Source: Spirochaetota bacterium
GTDB lineage: Bacteria > Spirochaetota > Spirochaetia > Treponematales > Rectinemataceae
Reading direction: 5' to 3'
Assembly (NCBI GenBank): GCA_029778945.1
Contig: JAKPBN010000336.1
Location: 1-42,131, forward strand
DNA: 42,131 nt
Numbering within the stretch: position 1 is the first letter of the stretch; every line of letters begins with the position of its first letter. The notes below the pieces were generated by a model that did no database searches, had not been told where the DNA came from, and saw only the letters and a program-made list of their open reading frames with translations. Positions 26,268-35,614 of this stretch are shown one piece after another. The translations under genes were made by a program, and so were the position numbers.

Positions 26268-28537
26268 GGTTTTCCCTTTTGTCCGGGACTGCGGACAAGG
26301 CGAAGGCCGATGTCGAGTCCCTTGGCCGACGGTGCAGCCGGGTTTCTATAGGTGTTAGTTCCGTAGTCAAGATCAGTCATGAATGAGCCTCCTCGGAGGA
26401 GACGCTGTTCGCCGAGGGTGATATCCCCAGGGTCTTTTTCAAGCCCTGAAGGATAGGTCCCATAGGACGCGAAGCACCACTCCCAGACATTACCATTCAG
26501 CCCACGAATACCCAGTGGATTCGAAGGGGCTTCCAAGACGTTGATCGGAGCACTGGCAGGGGAGAATATCCCGGCCCTTTTTGGATTATTGGTTCCCGAG
26601 AAACGGTCACCCTTCCAGGTGCAAGCCCGGAGGGCGATATATTCCCATTCGGCTTCGGTTGGAAGGCGCCAACCTCCGGCCTCGGGCTGGTATGAAGTCA
26701 GCCTTGGTCTAGAGGGTATGCCACTGAGTCCATACACTTGTTTGAGGCCTTCCTTCTCGCTGAGGGCATTGCAGTAGGCCAAAGCTTCCCACCAATTGAG
26801 ATTCACCGCAGGGAGCTCAGCCTGGTCGGCCGGAACGGCTTTGCCTGGGCGCATAATCTGGGCCCATTCTTTTTGGCTAGTCTCCGTAACCTTAACCCAG
26901 ATCGGCTTGGTGAGGATGACCTTGTGGCGTGGGCCCTGATCAGGAAAGCCGGATTTTTCGGAACCCATACGAAAGGTTGCGGCAGGCAGGAGGATCTCTG
27001 TTGCGCCTGACCTGGCTTTATGAGGGTTGTTCAGGAGCCAGCCAATATTTGCGGTTGATAGAAGAAGGACAACCACTGCGAATCCTGCCAGCAGGGCGAT
27101 TGCGGAATGAAGTATACTTGGCTGTCTGGAAAGATCGCCTTGCAGGAGGCTCGGATCCAAACCTTTCTCAAGTGCCTTGAGGGTTTCGGCGTGGGCCTCT
27201 TTGCCAAGATCCTTTGGCTCGAATCGGCCGGGCAGGCAATTCCCCTGGTAGGCAAGGCCATAGAATGCCCCGCCACCGAGAATAAGGGCAAATAGGAAGG
27301 GGAGGGGAAGGCTCGCTACCAAGGAGAGCAGGAAAACCGCAGCAGCTAGAAAAAAGGACGCAATACCGACAAGCAATAAAGCCCTGCCGCGGGCTTCGGC
27401 AAGTTTCGTATGGGCTAGGGCCTGCTTATCAAGGGCGGCTTTTATTGTTCCAAAGGTTTGGATAGCTCGATGGTCGGGAGCCGCCTTTGCTAGGGCCCCC
27501 AAGAGCCTGTCCTTGTCGTCTAGCGGCTTTCCCTCGTGAACGGCTTTCTTCCAGGCACTGTAAAGGGGGTTGTCCGTCTCTGAACGGAGGATTGTGTATC
27601 CTCCTGAGGTCAGGATGTCCTCGACGTCAGCCTCGATAAGCCCGTAATTCTCAGCGGCTTTTCCTACGAGAATTCCAAAGTCTATTGCCGTGATAGCCTG
27701 GCTAGTCTTCCAGCCCCGGGCATCGGCCATTGGGCCAAGCACTTCCCCCGCAAAAGCGCTTCTTGGACTTTGCAGCGAAAAGCCGAGCTCCGTAAGGACC
27801 GCATCGAGTGCAGGCGGTTTGGCGGAATCGAGGATGCACAATTCCTCAAGAAACCGGGTCAGTCGGCTTCTTGACTCCGCATTGTCAAGTTTTGATGTGG
27901 CGGGAAGCTTGTCTAGCTCCATCCTGAAATCGTCTTTCCAATTGGAGGATATGCCGCCTTGTCTCGCTAGCTCCTCGGAGACTTTTTTATCCATTTTCTG
28001 CAGCGATCCGGGGCGGGTTTCCGAGATGAGGCCCGAGGTTTCCAGGCGGCGCAGGATCTCTTGCCTCGCTCTCAAGGGTAGGGCTCGTCTTCCCTCCGTC
28101 CCGGGCACTAGTCTTTCGGAAATTTCTTGGCCGAGGCCGGAGAGTAGGATTCTCTCAAGGGAAGCATCAAAGGCTTTTTTTTGTCCGGGGTTGATCAGGT
28201 TCGTCTTGGCCCGAGCCAGGGCGTTCTGGAGGGCGGAGAGTCGGTCTTGGCGATCTGCCGCTCTCGACCAGTGGGAGAGTAGGAGTTCCAGCTCCTCCTT
28301 GACCTGGGCCTCGATCCTAGCCTTGTCGGCCTCATCCAAATCCTTGAAGGGGGCTAGGCCAAAATATTCGTATACATTCCGCTGCCAGTCATGGCCTACG
28401 AGCAGGGACTCGGCCCGGGTGAGCCTTTCCTCTGGGCCTAGGGCAATGGGGGCCTGGCCTGGGGCTTCCTGATCACCAGGGGCGGGGATTGGGGCGGTGT
28501 CACCTAGGAACATGGGCTCTTGCGGGTTGTTTTTCAT
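26264..28537 (-). CDS. Membrane protein with J-like N-terminus and formylglycine-enzyme-like (SUMF1) C-terminus
   Basis: 757 residues. Residues ~48-135 begin NVYEYFGLAPFKDLDEADKA and end near LINPGQKKAFDASLERI, a pattern recalling J-domains next to Hsp70 genes, but the HPD motif is not present (HWS lies near the equivalent place). Two hydrophobic segments near residues 385-430 and 470-497 anchor it in the membrane. From ~505 the FGE-sulfatase fold is clear: FRMGSEKSGFPDQGPRHKV, WRLPTEAEWEY, LNGNVWEW and RLLRGGSF. The cysteine usually found a few residues after GGS(W/F) in active formylglycine enzymes is absent (YGTNTYR), so the domain is probably a binding module. The Hsp70 gene lies 9 bases upstream, suggesting a dedicated membrane partner. 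Confidence 0.8.
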   Translation of the reverse strand: MKNNPQEPMFLGDTAPIPAPGDQEAPGQAPIALGPEERLTRAESLLVGHDWQRNVYEYFGLAPFKDLDEADKARIEAQVKEELELLLSHWSRAADRQDRLSALQNALARAKTNLINPGQKKAFDASLERILLSGLGQEISERLVPGTEGRRALPLRARQEILRRLETSGLISETRPGSLQKMDKKVSEELARQGGISSNWKDDFRMELDKLPATSKLDNAESRSRLTRFLEELCILDSAKPPALDAVLTELGFSLQSPRSAFAGEVLGPMADARGWKTSQAITAIDFGILVGKAAENYGLIEADVEDILTSGGYTILRSETDNPLYSAWKKAVHEGKPLDDKDRLLGALAKAAPDHRAIQTFGTIKAALDKQALAHTKLAEARGRALLLVGIASFFLAAAVFLLSLVASLPLPFLFALILGGGAFYGLAYQGNCLPGRFEPKDLGKEAHAETLKALEKGLDPSLLQGDLSRQPSILHSAIALLAGFAVVVLLLSTANIGWLLNNPHKARSGATEILLPAATFRMGSEKSGFPDQGPRHKVILTKPIWVKVTETSQKEWAQIMRPGKAVPADQAELPAVNLNWWEALAYCNALSEKEGLKQVYGLSGIPSRPRLTSYQPEAGGWRLPTEAEWEYIALRACTWKGDRFSGTNNPKRAGIFSPASAPINVLEAPSNPLGIRGLNGNVWEWCFASYGTYPSGLEKDPGDITLGEQRLLRGGSFMTDLDYGTNTYRNPAAPSAKGLDIGLRLVRSPGQKGKP

Positions 28538-28546
28538 TTTATGCGC

Positions 28547-30106
28547 CTATATGCTCAGCTCATGCTTTTGATCTGGCTGGGTGGAATCCCTACGGATCTC
28601 CTGTTTCACAAATAGGCCACTGGTGTTGTCTCTCAAGCTAACGAGGAGTATGCCGTCGCTCCCATAGGAAAAACGGACGGTCAGCTCGTCGCCTTTCCTG
28701 ACGTCCCGTTCTGGCTTGAGGATAATAGATCCCAATTGGTCGTTCATATCGGGATCTGAGCTGTCGCCTTCAACTACCCGAACCCGGATCTCGTCCCTTC
28801 CGGTTGTCCGGGCACTATAGGATTTTGAGATCTCTGTAGGGTAGCTGGTGTTTCCCTTGAGCAGGATATCGACTACTGCCTTCCCTTCCTTGTTGTAGGC
28901 AATGATGCCAAGGCTCCTGGGGATCACATTGATGATGGTCGGTGTCTTGGAAGGCTCTTTTGCTGATTCATGTGCCGCCGCAGGCTTCTCGAGGAATTTT
29001 CTTCCATGATGCGCCGCGCCGAGGGCGACGGAGAATTTGGGGTCGACGGCCCCGGTCTCCTTGGCGGGTCTTCCAAACCAGGCTTCAACCGCAGCTTTTA
29101 CGGAAGGGGCGTGGCTCATGCTTCCAGCCAGGACCAGGGTGGTCACTTTTGACTTGTCCATGCCCGCAAGGGCCCGATCACAGTAGAAGAGCACCCTGTC
29201 TCTTAGGCTAGCCGTCAGGTCCCGAAAGGTCTTCTGGTCCAGGCTCAGGTCCAGTCTTTGGCCGCCATAGATGAGGGGGAAACCCGTCTCAGGTTGCGTA
29301 GATAGGGCAATTTTGGCTCTTTCGCTATCCCTGGTGAGCTGTGCCATCGCTTTCCGTTTATCTTCATCCTCCATGTAGACAAGGTTTAGGAAATACTTTT
29401 CCTCGAACCGTTTGAGAGCCCAGCTCATGATCGCGTTATCCCAGTCGGCGCCGCCAAGTTTTCTGTCCCCATCCGTTGTCCTGACGGCTATCTTCTTTTC
29501 TCCGGCCTCTTCGAGCACTTCCATAGTCGTCACGTCGAGGGTTCCTCCGCCAAGGTCGACCACGAGGACTCTCTCTCCAGCCTTGGCCTCCAGGGCCCCA
29601 TAGACCATGGCGACTGCCGTTGGCTCATTAAGCAGGTCATGCACCGTGAGACCCGCAATCCTTGCCGCGTCACGGGTGGCCTGGCGCTCAAGACTGCCAA
29701 AATAAGCTGGAACCGTGATGACCACATCCTTGATCTCTAGTCCCGTGGCGGCATTGGCCTCGGCCACCAGGCTCTTCAGGATAAGTCCTGATAGCTCTTC
29801 GGGCGTCCAGATCCGACCACGAAAGCTGAATGGCTCGTACTCGTCGAATATATTCTTCCTAACCCTCTGGGCGTCCTGGCCCATCTCTCGCTTTACCAGG
29901 AATGCCGACTGCTCGGAGTGAAGAAGGGATTTTTCCTTGGCGGCTGCCCCTACTTCGATCGTATCAGAGTCCGGATCGAAATAGATCACCGAGGGAGTCG
30001 AGTTTTCGCCCGTGGCATTGGGTATGATCCTAGGCATGGCCCCGGCCTCGATCAGCGCTATTGAGGAGTAGGTTGTCCCTAGGTCGATTCCGTAGAGTGC
30101 CTTCAT
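28547..30106 (-). CDS. Hsp70-family chaperone lacking the C-terminal lid
   Basis: 519 residues against about 640 for DnaK. The nucleotide-binding domain is complete by motif: phosphate loop GIDLGTTYSSIAL, connect-1 NEPTAVAMVYGAL, phosphate-2 VLVVDLGGGTLDVT, and an adenosine motif TLVLAGSMSHAPSV, closing with VALGAAHHG near 365. The interdomain linker and a beta-sandwich substrate domain follow (VIPRSLGI, then GNTSYPTEISKSYS), but the protein ends near residue 519, so the helical lid is missing. It should bind ATP and hold short extended peptides. The SD AAGGA overlaps the TAA region of the next gene boundary. Its location inside the tubulin-like operon, rather than with dnaJ/grpE, marks it as a specialised Hsp70. 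Confidence 0.93.
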   Translation of the reverse strand: MKALYGIDLGTTYSSIALIEAGAMPRIIPNATGENSTPSVIYFDPDSDTIEVGAAAKEKSLLHSEQSAFLVKREMGQDAQRVRKNIFDEYEPFSFRGRIWTPEELSGLILKSLVAEANAATGLEIKDVVITVPAYFGSLERQATRDAARIAGLTVHDLLNEPTAVAMVYGALEAKAGERVLVVDLGGGTLDVTTMEVLEEAGEKKIAVRTTDGDRKLGGADWDNAIMSWALKRFEEKYFLNLVYMEDEDKRKAMAQLTRDSERAKIALSTQPETGFPLIYGGQRLDLSLDQKTFRDLTASLRDRVLFYCDRALAGMDKSKVTTLVLAGSMSHAPSVKAAVEAWFGRPAKETGAVDPKFSVALGAAHHGRKFLEKPAAAHESAKEPSKTPTIINVIPRSLGIIAYNKEGKAVVDILLKGNTSYPTEISKSYSARTTGRDEIRVRVVEGDSSDPDMNDQLGSIILKPERDVRKGDELTVRFSYGSDGILLVSLRDNTSGLFVKQEIRRDSTQPDQKHELSI

Positions 30107-30116
30107 TGCCCGGTCC

Positions 30117-32465
30117 TTAGATTTTTGCGATTTCGAATTCCAGGTTTTCTAGGCTGCTTTCCCTAGTCATTCCGCCGACGGTCTTAAGATCCCTGGCGAG
30201 ATTGCGGAGGTCATCATCGGATAACTCCCCAAGCACGCCTTTAATCCCAAGCTTGAGCACGAGCCTTGGAAAGGCTGGCTCGTCTATGCCACCAGGAGGC
30301 AAATCGCCAAGGGATCTCTGCCAGAGATTATTCAGGCTTTCCCGGGGCACCCTGTCCCTCAGGATGTTAGAAAGTAGCTTCAACTGTCGTGGCGAGAGTC
30401 CCGGGTCTTCTCCAAAACCGCCTTTCTGCTCCGGGGGACTGGCGAAGATCCTGGCCATAAGGTCCGTGGGATCCTCCGGCACAAGGGGCTTTAGCTTGGC
30501 CCAGAAGGCCAAGTCCTCAATGCCAAGGAAATGCCATTCCTTGATGGCGACAATGGAGCCGAGGCTGTCTTCTCGCCGGATCTGCTTTACCTGGGCTCCG
30601 GCCCTCTCCCAATTGGCGACAGCCTCTTCCAGTCCGTCCTGGAAGCCATCAGACGGGACGAATACGAGGAAGCTCTTCATCGCCGAGCTATCTGGCACGG
30701 GAAGGAAGGTACCACCTATGAGGGTATCCAGGTCTGCCGGCAGTTGGGAGGATATGCGGCCGATGAATTGGGACTCATCCTGGCTTAGAGGCTCAAGGAA
30801 GCTTGCCGTAGAAGGGCTATCATGGAGTCGAGCCCCCTCGGCGCGGATCTGGTCCATGAAGCTCTCTTCCCCATGAAGGAACTGCCTTCCCTTTCCAAAT
30901 CCTTCTTTCCATGGGGAATAGACCTGGAGTCGATACTGGTCCCAGAGTTCCGGTTTTCTGGATTCCGGGAAGAGCTTCGCGCTTAGGCGCTCAAGTATCT
31001 TTCCAAAGGATTTCGAGTCCATGGAGGATCGGACGTAGTAGGAATCGAGAAGCGACTCCAGGCCCGAGGCATTACGCGCGCTCCGCTCGATGTCCTTGCC
31101 GAGCATAGCCAAAAAACGATCCAGGTCTGCCAATATCTCGTTGACCAGGGGCAGGGGGTTATTGGCGGTGCGATCGGGGTCAAGATATTCCGGGAGATTC
31201 TCGGCAAGGAGATGCAGAGCTCCGGACTCAAGGCATTCACGGATAGCCGGAGAGCCGAGGATGAGTCTCTTGATTTCCTGCTTCAAGGCCCCAAAGGGCT
31301 TCCAGCCAAGGATGCTGGCGGCATCCACCATTCCAAGCCTGGACTCTATCCGGGATATGACCTCATCGACCGGCACTAAAGGTCGCTGCAGCCCGCCTAG
31401 GTTGGTGTTTTTCCAATTGGCGAGGTAGGACTGCAGCAGGCCAAGAAATTCCCGATACACAAAAAACGCGCCGTAGAGGCGGGGAACCTGAAAGAGCAGG
31501 TCTAGCCCCTCCTGGATCGTCGCCTTGATGATCTTGAATTCGGATTCGATAAACTGGAAGAGAAGCACATTGGTCTGGCGGAGGGTCTGGGAAAGATCGG
31601 CAAGGCCGGGGGAGGGGCGGGCCATGAGATTCCGGGCAAAAAGGGCAGCCATCCTGTCCGCCGGAAAATCGCCTTCATGGCCCCTGGGGAGGTCCAGGGC
31701 CTCGAGCCACTGGCCCCTCAGGGTCTTTTTGACCCCGCTCTGGATGGGAGGCGCTAAGGAAAAATCGAGGGCGGTCTTCTCGAATGTGTAGCGGACATGG
31801 AACTTCTGCAGTTCAATAAGCCTGGGGACTTGAAGGAAGGCGAAGCTGGAGAATACCCGCTTCATTCCTTCCCGCGTATTCTGGGCTGTCACTAGGATTC
31901 TTCTAAGATAGTCCTCAGGATAGAACTTTGCCTCCAGATGTATCCTCTCTCGGAAGACCTGGCAGGTTTGGGTCTTGACCTTGGTTTGGCCCCCCGGTGT
32001 CAGGTGGATATAGCTCCTGTCATAAGGCATAGCGGCCATTGCTTCGCAACTTTTAAGGAACCAGGCTACTGAAGCGACTTGGTCGGCGCCGAATTCATCG
32101 GTCTGGCCAAGGCGCTCGCTAAGGGTCAGGAAGCTTGCAACGTGGCCAGGCCTTGCAGGATCCTTGAGATAGAGGAGGTTGTTGGCCTCAAGCTCCCGTA
32201 TCTGGGTTCCGCAATCCAGTATATGGAAAGGCGCTCCAGGCTCGCCGAGATCGGCGATCACGAAGACCTGAATAGCCGCCCTCGTCTGGTGGGCGACGCT
32301 GTGCTCTAGGACGTCAAGCACGGTCTTCCTGAAGGCCCCGGGGTTAAAAGCCCTCGACACTTCCCATTTTAGGGGCAGGAAGGCCTCACGGCTCCGGGAG
32401 TCGGAATCGAGGAGATCAAGGACGCTTGCGCCAAATTCCCCGAGTCCAATAAGAAGAACCTTCAT
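30117..32465 (-). CDS. Large protein of unknown function, coupled to the tubulin-like gene
   Basis: 782 residues. It starts with a hydrophobic strand and glycine loop, MKVLLIGLGEFGASVLDLL, followed near residue 65 by another strand (IQVFVIADLGEPGAP). This is a Rossmann-like opening that resembles the start of the tubulin-like protein encoded just upstream (VVIGLGGTGKTVLLSL), though I see no GGTGAGT signature. Residues ~200-480 are mainly helical and the C-terminal third has a mixed pattern. The start overlaps the tubulin-like stop by four bases (32462-32465), so the two are probably made in fixed ratio and may bind each other. A divergent tubulin/FtsZ-fold partner is one possibility; no family is recognised with confidence. 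Confidence 0.75.
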   Translation of the reverse strand: MKVLLIGLGEFGASVLDLLDSDSRSREAFLPLKWEVSRAFNPGAFRKTVLDVLEHSVAHQTRAAIQVFVIADLGEPGAPFHILDCGTQIRELEANNLLYLKDPARPGHVASFLTLSERLGQTDEFGADQVASVAWFLKSCEAMAAMPYDRSYIHLTPGGQTKVKTQTCQVFRERIHLEAKFYPEDYLRRILVTAQNTREGMKRVFSSFAFLQVPRLIELQKFHVRYTFEKTALDFSLAPPIQSGVKKTLRGQWLEALDLPRGHEGDFPADRMAALFARNLMARPSPGLADLSQTLRQTNVLLFQFIESEFKIIKATIQEGLDLLFQVPRLYGAFFVYREFLGLLQSYLANWKNTNLGGLQRPLVPVDEVISRIESRLGMVDAASILGWKPFGALKQEIKRLILGSPAIRECLESGALHLLAENLPEYLDPDRTANNPLPLVNEILADLDRFLAMLGKDIERSARNASGLESLLDSYYVRSSMDSKSFGKILERLSAKLFPESRKPELWDQYRLQVYSPWKEGFGKGRQFLHGEESFMDQIRAEGARLHDSPSTASFLEPLSQDESQFIGRISSQLPADLDTLIGGTFLPVPDSSAMKSFLVFVPSDGFQDGLEEAVANWERAGAQVKQIRREDSLGSIVAIKEWHFLGIEDLAFWAKLKPLVPEDPTDLMARIFASPPEQKGGFGEDPGLSPRQLKLLSNILRDRVPRESLNNLWQRSLGDLPPGGIDEPAFPRLVLKLGIKGVLGELSDDDLRNLARDLKTVGGMTRESSLENLEFEIAKI

Positions 32466-35400
32466 CGGAAAGTCCCCAAGGTTGTTGGCGGCTGGAGGTC
32501 TTTCTTGTACTGCTCAAGGACGAAGGCTCTCAGGACGTCGGCGTCCTCGGGCGCAAAGATGCCCAAGGGGCTGGACCTGTCTTTTTTCTTTAGGTCCTCA
32601 TAAGCCTTTTCCAGGCGGGGGAGGGTCTTGGATTTTTGCTCAGCGTCTTGGAGGACTCTGGCTATATAGATGTCCAATTCCCTGACGAATTGGTCGGTGG
32701 CCTCAACATCCCTGATCCTGTTGCTCTGGCTTCTGCGTAGCGCATCCTCGAGCCCATCCCCAAGATGCAGGCTCGGGCTCTCGCGCATGAACTGATTGTC
32801 CTCGGTGGTGAAAAAATCTATCGACAGGGGCTGGAGCACGACGACCCTGAGGGCCGATCCCAAGACAAGCTTGTTCCGGAACTGCCGCAACCTGACATCG
32901 ATATCCTCGGTGGGGTCAAATACGGACGGAAAGCTCACTTCACCGAACATATGGAGGGTCTCGCCCTTGCGCCCTGCTTGTCTATCTAGGTCTTTTTGCT
33001 GCTCGTACAGTCCCCTGCAGTTAGTTGCTGTCGAAAGGGCATGGAGGGGGTAGCCGACGAGGGTCTTAAAGAAATTGATCTCTCCGTTGTTCTCGGTCTC
33101 GACCAGGGCCGTGTATTCATCGAGGGTGGGAAGTAGTATCTGTTTTAGGCATTTCATGTGGATCGGACAAGTCAGGCTGTTGGTGGTGTCCGCATCGACG
33201 GGACATTTTCTCTCGAGCTTCTGGAGGTCTCCCTTGGTCGAGGAACAGGGTTTGCCGACATATTTCGTTCCAGGGATCGTAACGGAATAGAACTGGTTGC
33301 TCTCCCGGTTGATGCCTTCCCGACTCATTGCGGTATTGTCGATCTTCAGGAATAGGTTCGCGTTGCCGTGGTAGTTCTTTCCCCGGAAGGCCGCGCAGAT
33401 ACGATCGTCCTCAAGTATCCTGTCCTCTATGTTGACGGCATCTACCGTCGTCGTGAAGACATCCTCGGACAACCTCAGGATCCTCTTTAGGAAGGTCTCC
33501 TGGCTCATCGTCCAGGCTTTCTGGTAGCTTGGGCCAAAGCCCGAGTCGGCCCGCAGGCGGTCACCCAGGTCGCCAAGGATATACTCCCGGCCCTTGTCGG
33601 GATGGCTCCAGACCTCGGAGAAGATCTGGGTCACGTCCCGGTCAAAATTGAAAAGGGCTTGCACGAGGTCTCCGGTCTTGAAATTCCTGTTTTGGACCAG
33701 CATGGCGTCAGCGGTTTTCTTTGACTCCACCAGGTGGCTGACCAGGATCTGGAACGCCTTGGCCCTTTCCTCAAGGAGGGCAATCAGGCCGCGCTCATCT
33801 CTGATGGTGTTGTGCTGCCCATCGACGAGCTGGAAGAGCTGGTCGCCAATAAACTCGTCCTGTCTGGCGGTAAAATAGTCCGTAAGGCTGCGGCCTAGCT
33901 CCTCGAGGGACTTCTTGGCCCTAGCCTTGACCCCAAGGATGCCCTTGGTCATGTCCTGGAGGTCCTGCCTAATGGAATCAACCCCATCACGGGAATCCCG
34001 TATGGCGCCTGAGGCTTTGGACTGTCTGTCCTTGAAAAGCTGCCGTGCCGCGTTGAAATCCGAGACTAGCACCGCAAGGACGTCCGCAGCCCGGCGGAGG
34101 CTTCCACGGGCCGGTGTCTTGTTGTTGGAAAGGTCCTCCTTGAGCCGCAGGTCGAGGAGGGTCTGAAGAAAGCCGTCTAGACTCCGTCCAAATTCGTCGC
34201 AGGCTTTTCTATTGGCCACTATGTTCTGGCTCTTGTACTCCTCGAAATCCCTCTCTAGGCCGGCTATCAGGTCCTTGATCCTGCCCGCCCATTCCCCAAC
34301 TGGAGCCTCCAGCAGGGAGCCGTCTCCCGATACGAGGGCCTCCCACTCGGATTGCACATGGTCGACCCAGGGCAGGGACGGGCTTCCTCCGGGGACGTAG
34401 GATTTCAGCCGATCTTGCAGGTTTCCACCGGGATGGAAGCCGTAGTCCTTGAGAAAACGCTCGGAGAGATTCTTGACCATGACGGGCTGGTAGCTGTCGT
34501 CGAGGAGGATCTTCAGGATTTCGCTGGTCAGCGTATAGCCCAAGAGTTGGCGGACCATTCGCTTGGGGAAAACGATGGAATAGGTGCCCATTGTCCTGTA
34601 GCGGATAGGCTTCCGGAGAAGGTTCCGGTAATTGGTGTCGTGATTGTTGGTGATATTGCTGTCGACGCTCTTGTAGGCGTTTGAGGCTTCGCTTCCAGTC
34701 AGCAGGTAAATGAAGCGGGCCATCATCTCCGCAAGGTCCCCGGCTCCTCCTAAGGCTATGTTTTTTTCATTAGTGCTATCAAAAAGGAAGGGATAGTCGA
34801 AAACCCGGTTCTGGGCTATCACGGCATACTGGCCCGCTTGGCTAAAATTGTTGAAAGCCGGTCGGTAGTTTCGCAAGGGGTTTTCGTAGTTTTCCTTGGC
34901 CATAAAGTAGTCGAGCTCGAGGAGGGAGGCATAGCAGTTTGCCTTGATGTTATGAGCCCCAGGCATCTGGTCGAAGAGGCTCGAAAGGGCAAACATGCCA
35001 TAGAGAAAGAGATCGACAGCCATTCCGGTCGCGATATGCCTGACCATATAGGCAAGGTCTATGAAGGTTCCTGCCCCGGTCCCGCCACAGATGGAGCCAC
35101 AGAGAAAGACATTGAGGCCCTTATCTATCTGGCTCTGGGCGACATTCCCCTGGTTTACGATGGTCACGATGCCGGACATCTGGCTCTGGAGCTTGGCATA
35201 GGCGTCGTTCGCGCTCCAGGCCAGGGCAAACCGGCCCAGGGGCTTGCTCTGGCCGGCTCCCATCCTGAAGTCCGAGGCGACGAGCTTGTGCTGGAAGGCC
35301 GGTGGGAACCAGGACTGGATTTCCGGGAACTGGTCCAATTGGGGCCTGTTGTTCCAGTTGCTGCCCAGGGAAAATACCTCTCGGACTGGATCGAGGCTGA

Positions 35401-35599
35401 GCTCCTCCGCATTGAGGGCTTCGATGCTTGAGGTCATCTTGGGGACATCGACGTCCGTGTCAAAAGAGAGGAAACGCAGGAAGGGGAAGTCCTTCATGCC
35501 GTTGGGGGAGTTCTCGGCTATCATTTTCTTGAGCGAGAGGAGGACCGTCTTTCCGGTTCCTCCCAGGCCAATCACCACTGTCGGTCTGTACGTGATCAT
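32462..35599 (-). CDS. Tubulin/FtsZ-like GTPase (Tubulin_2 family)
   Basis: 1045 residues with AGGAG six bases before the ATG. The N-terminus has the nucleotide-fold loop VVIGLGGTGKTVLLSLKK, and the tubulin signature follows as CGSICGGTGAGTFIDLAY near residue 170, the T4 loop that binds GTP phosphates. Residues ~190-400 continue a tubulin-like core; the large C-terminal part is helical with coiled-coil character (~480-700) and contains two CPxxxxx/CPIHMKC cysteine segments around 800-820 that could bind metal. Such long tubulin-like proteins are known next to vWA-domain proteins and have been proposed to remodel membranes. It likely polymerises with GTP; catalytic T7-loop residues were not identified by eye. 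Confidence 0.87.
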   Translation of the reverse strand: MITYRPTVVIGLGGTGKTVLLSLKKMIAENSPNGMKDFPFLRFLSFDTDVDVPKMTSSIEALNAEELSLDPVREVFSLGSNWNNRPQLDQFPEIQSWFPPAFQHKLVASDFRMGAGQSKPLGRFALAWSANDAYAKLQSQMSGIVTIVNQGNVAQSQIDKGLNVFLCGSICGGTGAGTFIDLAYMVRHIATGMAVDLFLYGMFALSSLFDQMPGAHNIKANCYASLLELDYFMAKENYENPLRNYRPAFNNFSQAGQYAVIAQNRVFDYPFLFDSTNEKNIALGGAGDLAEMMARFIYLLTGSEASNAYKSVDSNITNNHDTNYRNLLRKPIRYRTMGTYSIVFPKRMVRQLLGYTLTSEILKILLDDSYQPVMVKNLSERFLKDYGFHPGGNLQDRLKSYVPGGSPSLPWVDHVQSEWEALVSGDGSLLEAPVGEWAGRIKDLIAGLERDFEEYKSQNIVANRKACDEFGRSLDGFLQTLLDLRLKEDLSNNKTPARGSLRRAADVLAVLVSDFNAARQLFKDRQSKASGAIRDSRDGVDSIRQDLQDMTKGILGVKARAKKSLEELGRSLTDYFTARQDEFIGDQLFQLVDGQHNTIRDERGLIALLEERAKAFQILVSHLVESKKTADAMLVQNRNFKTGDLVQALFNFDRDVTQIFSEVWSHPDKGREYILGDLGDRLRADSGFGPSYQKAWTMSQETFLKRILRLSEDVFTTTVDAVNIEDRILEDDRICAAFRGKNYHGNANLFLKIDNTAMSREGINRESNQFYSVTIPGTKYVGKPCSSTKGDLQKLERKCPVDADTTNSLTCPIHMKCLKQILLPTLDEYTALVETENNGEINFFKTLVGYPLHALSTATNCRGLYEQQKDLDRQAGRKGETLHMFGEVSFPSVFDPTEDIDVRLRQFRNKLVLGSALRVVVLQPLSIDFFTTEDNQFMRESPSLHLGDGLEDALRRSQSNRIRDVEATDQFVRELDIYIARVLQDAEQKSKTLPRLEKAYEDLKKKDRSSPLGIFAPEDADVLRAFVLEQYKKDLQPPTTLGTFR

Positions 35600-35614
35600 T
35601 TATGACTCCTGGGG

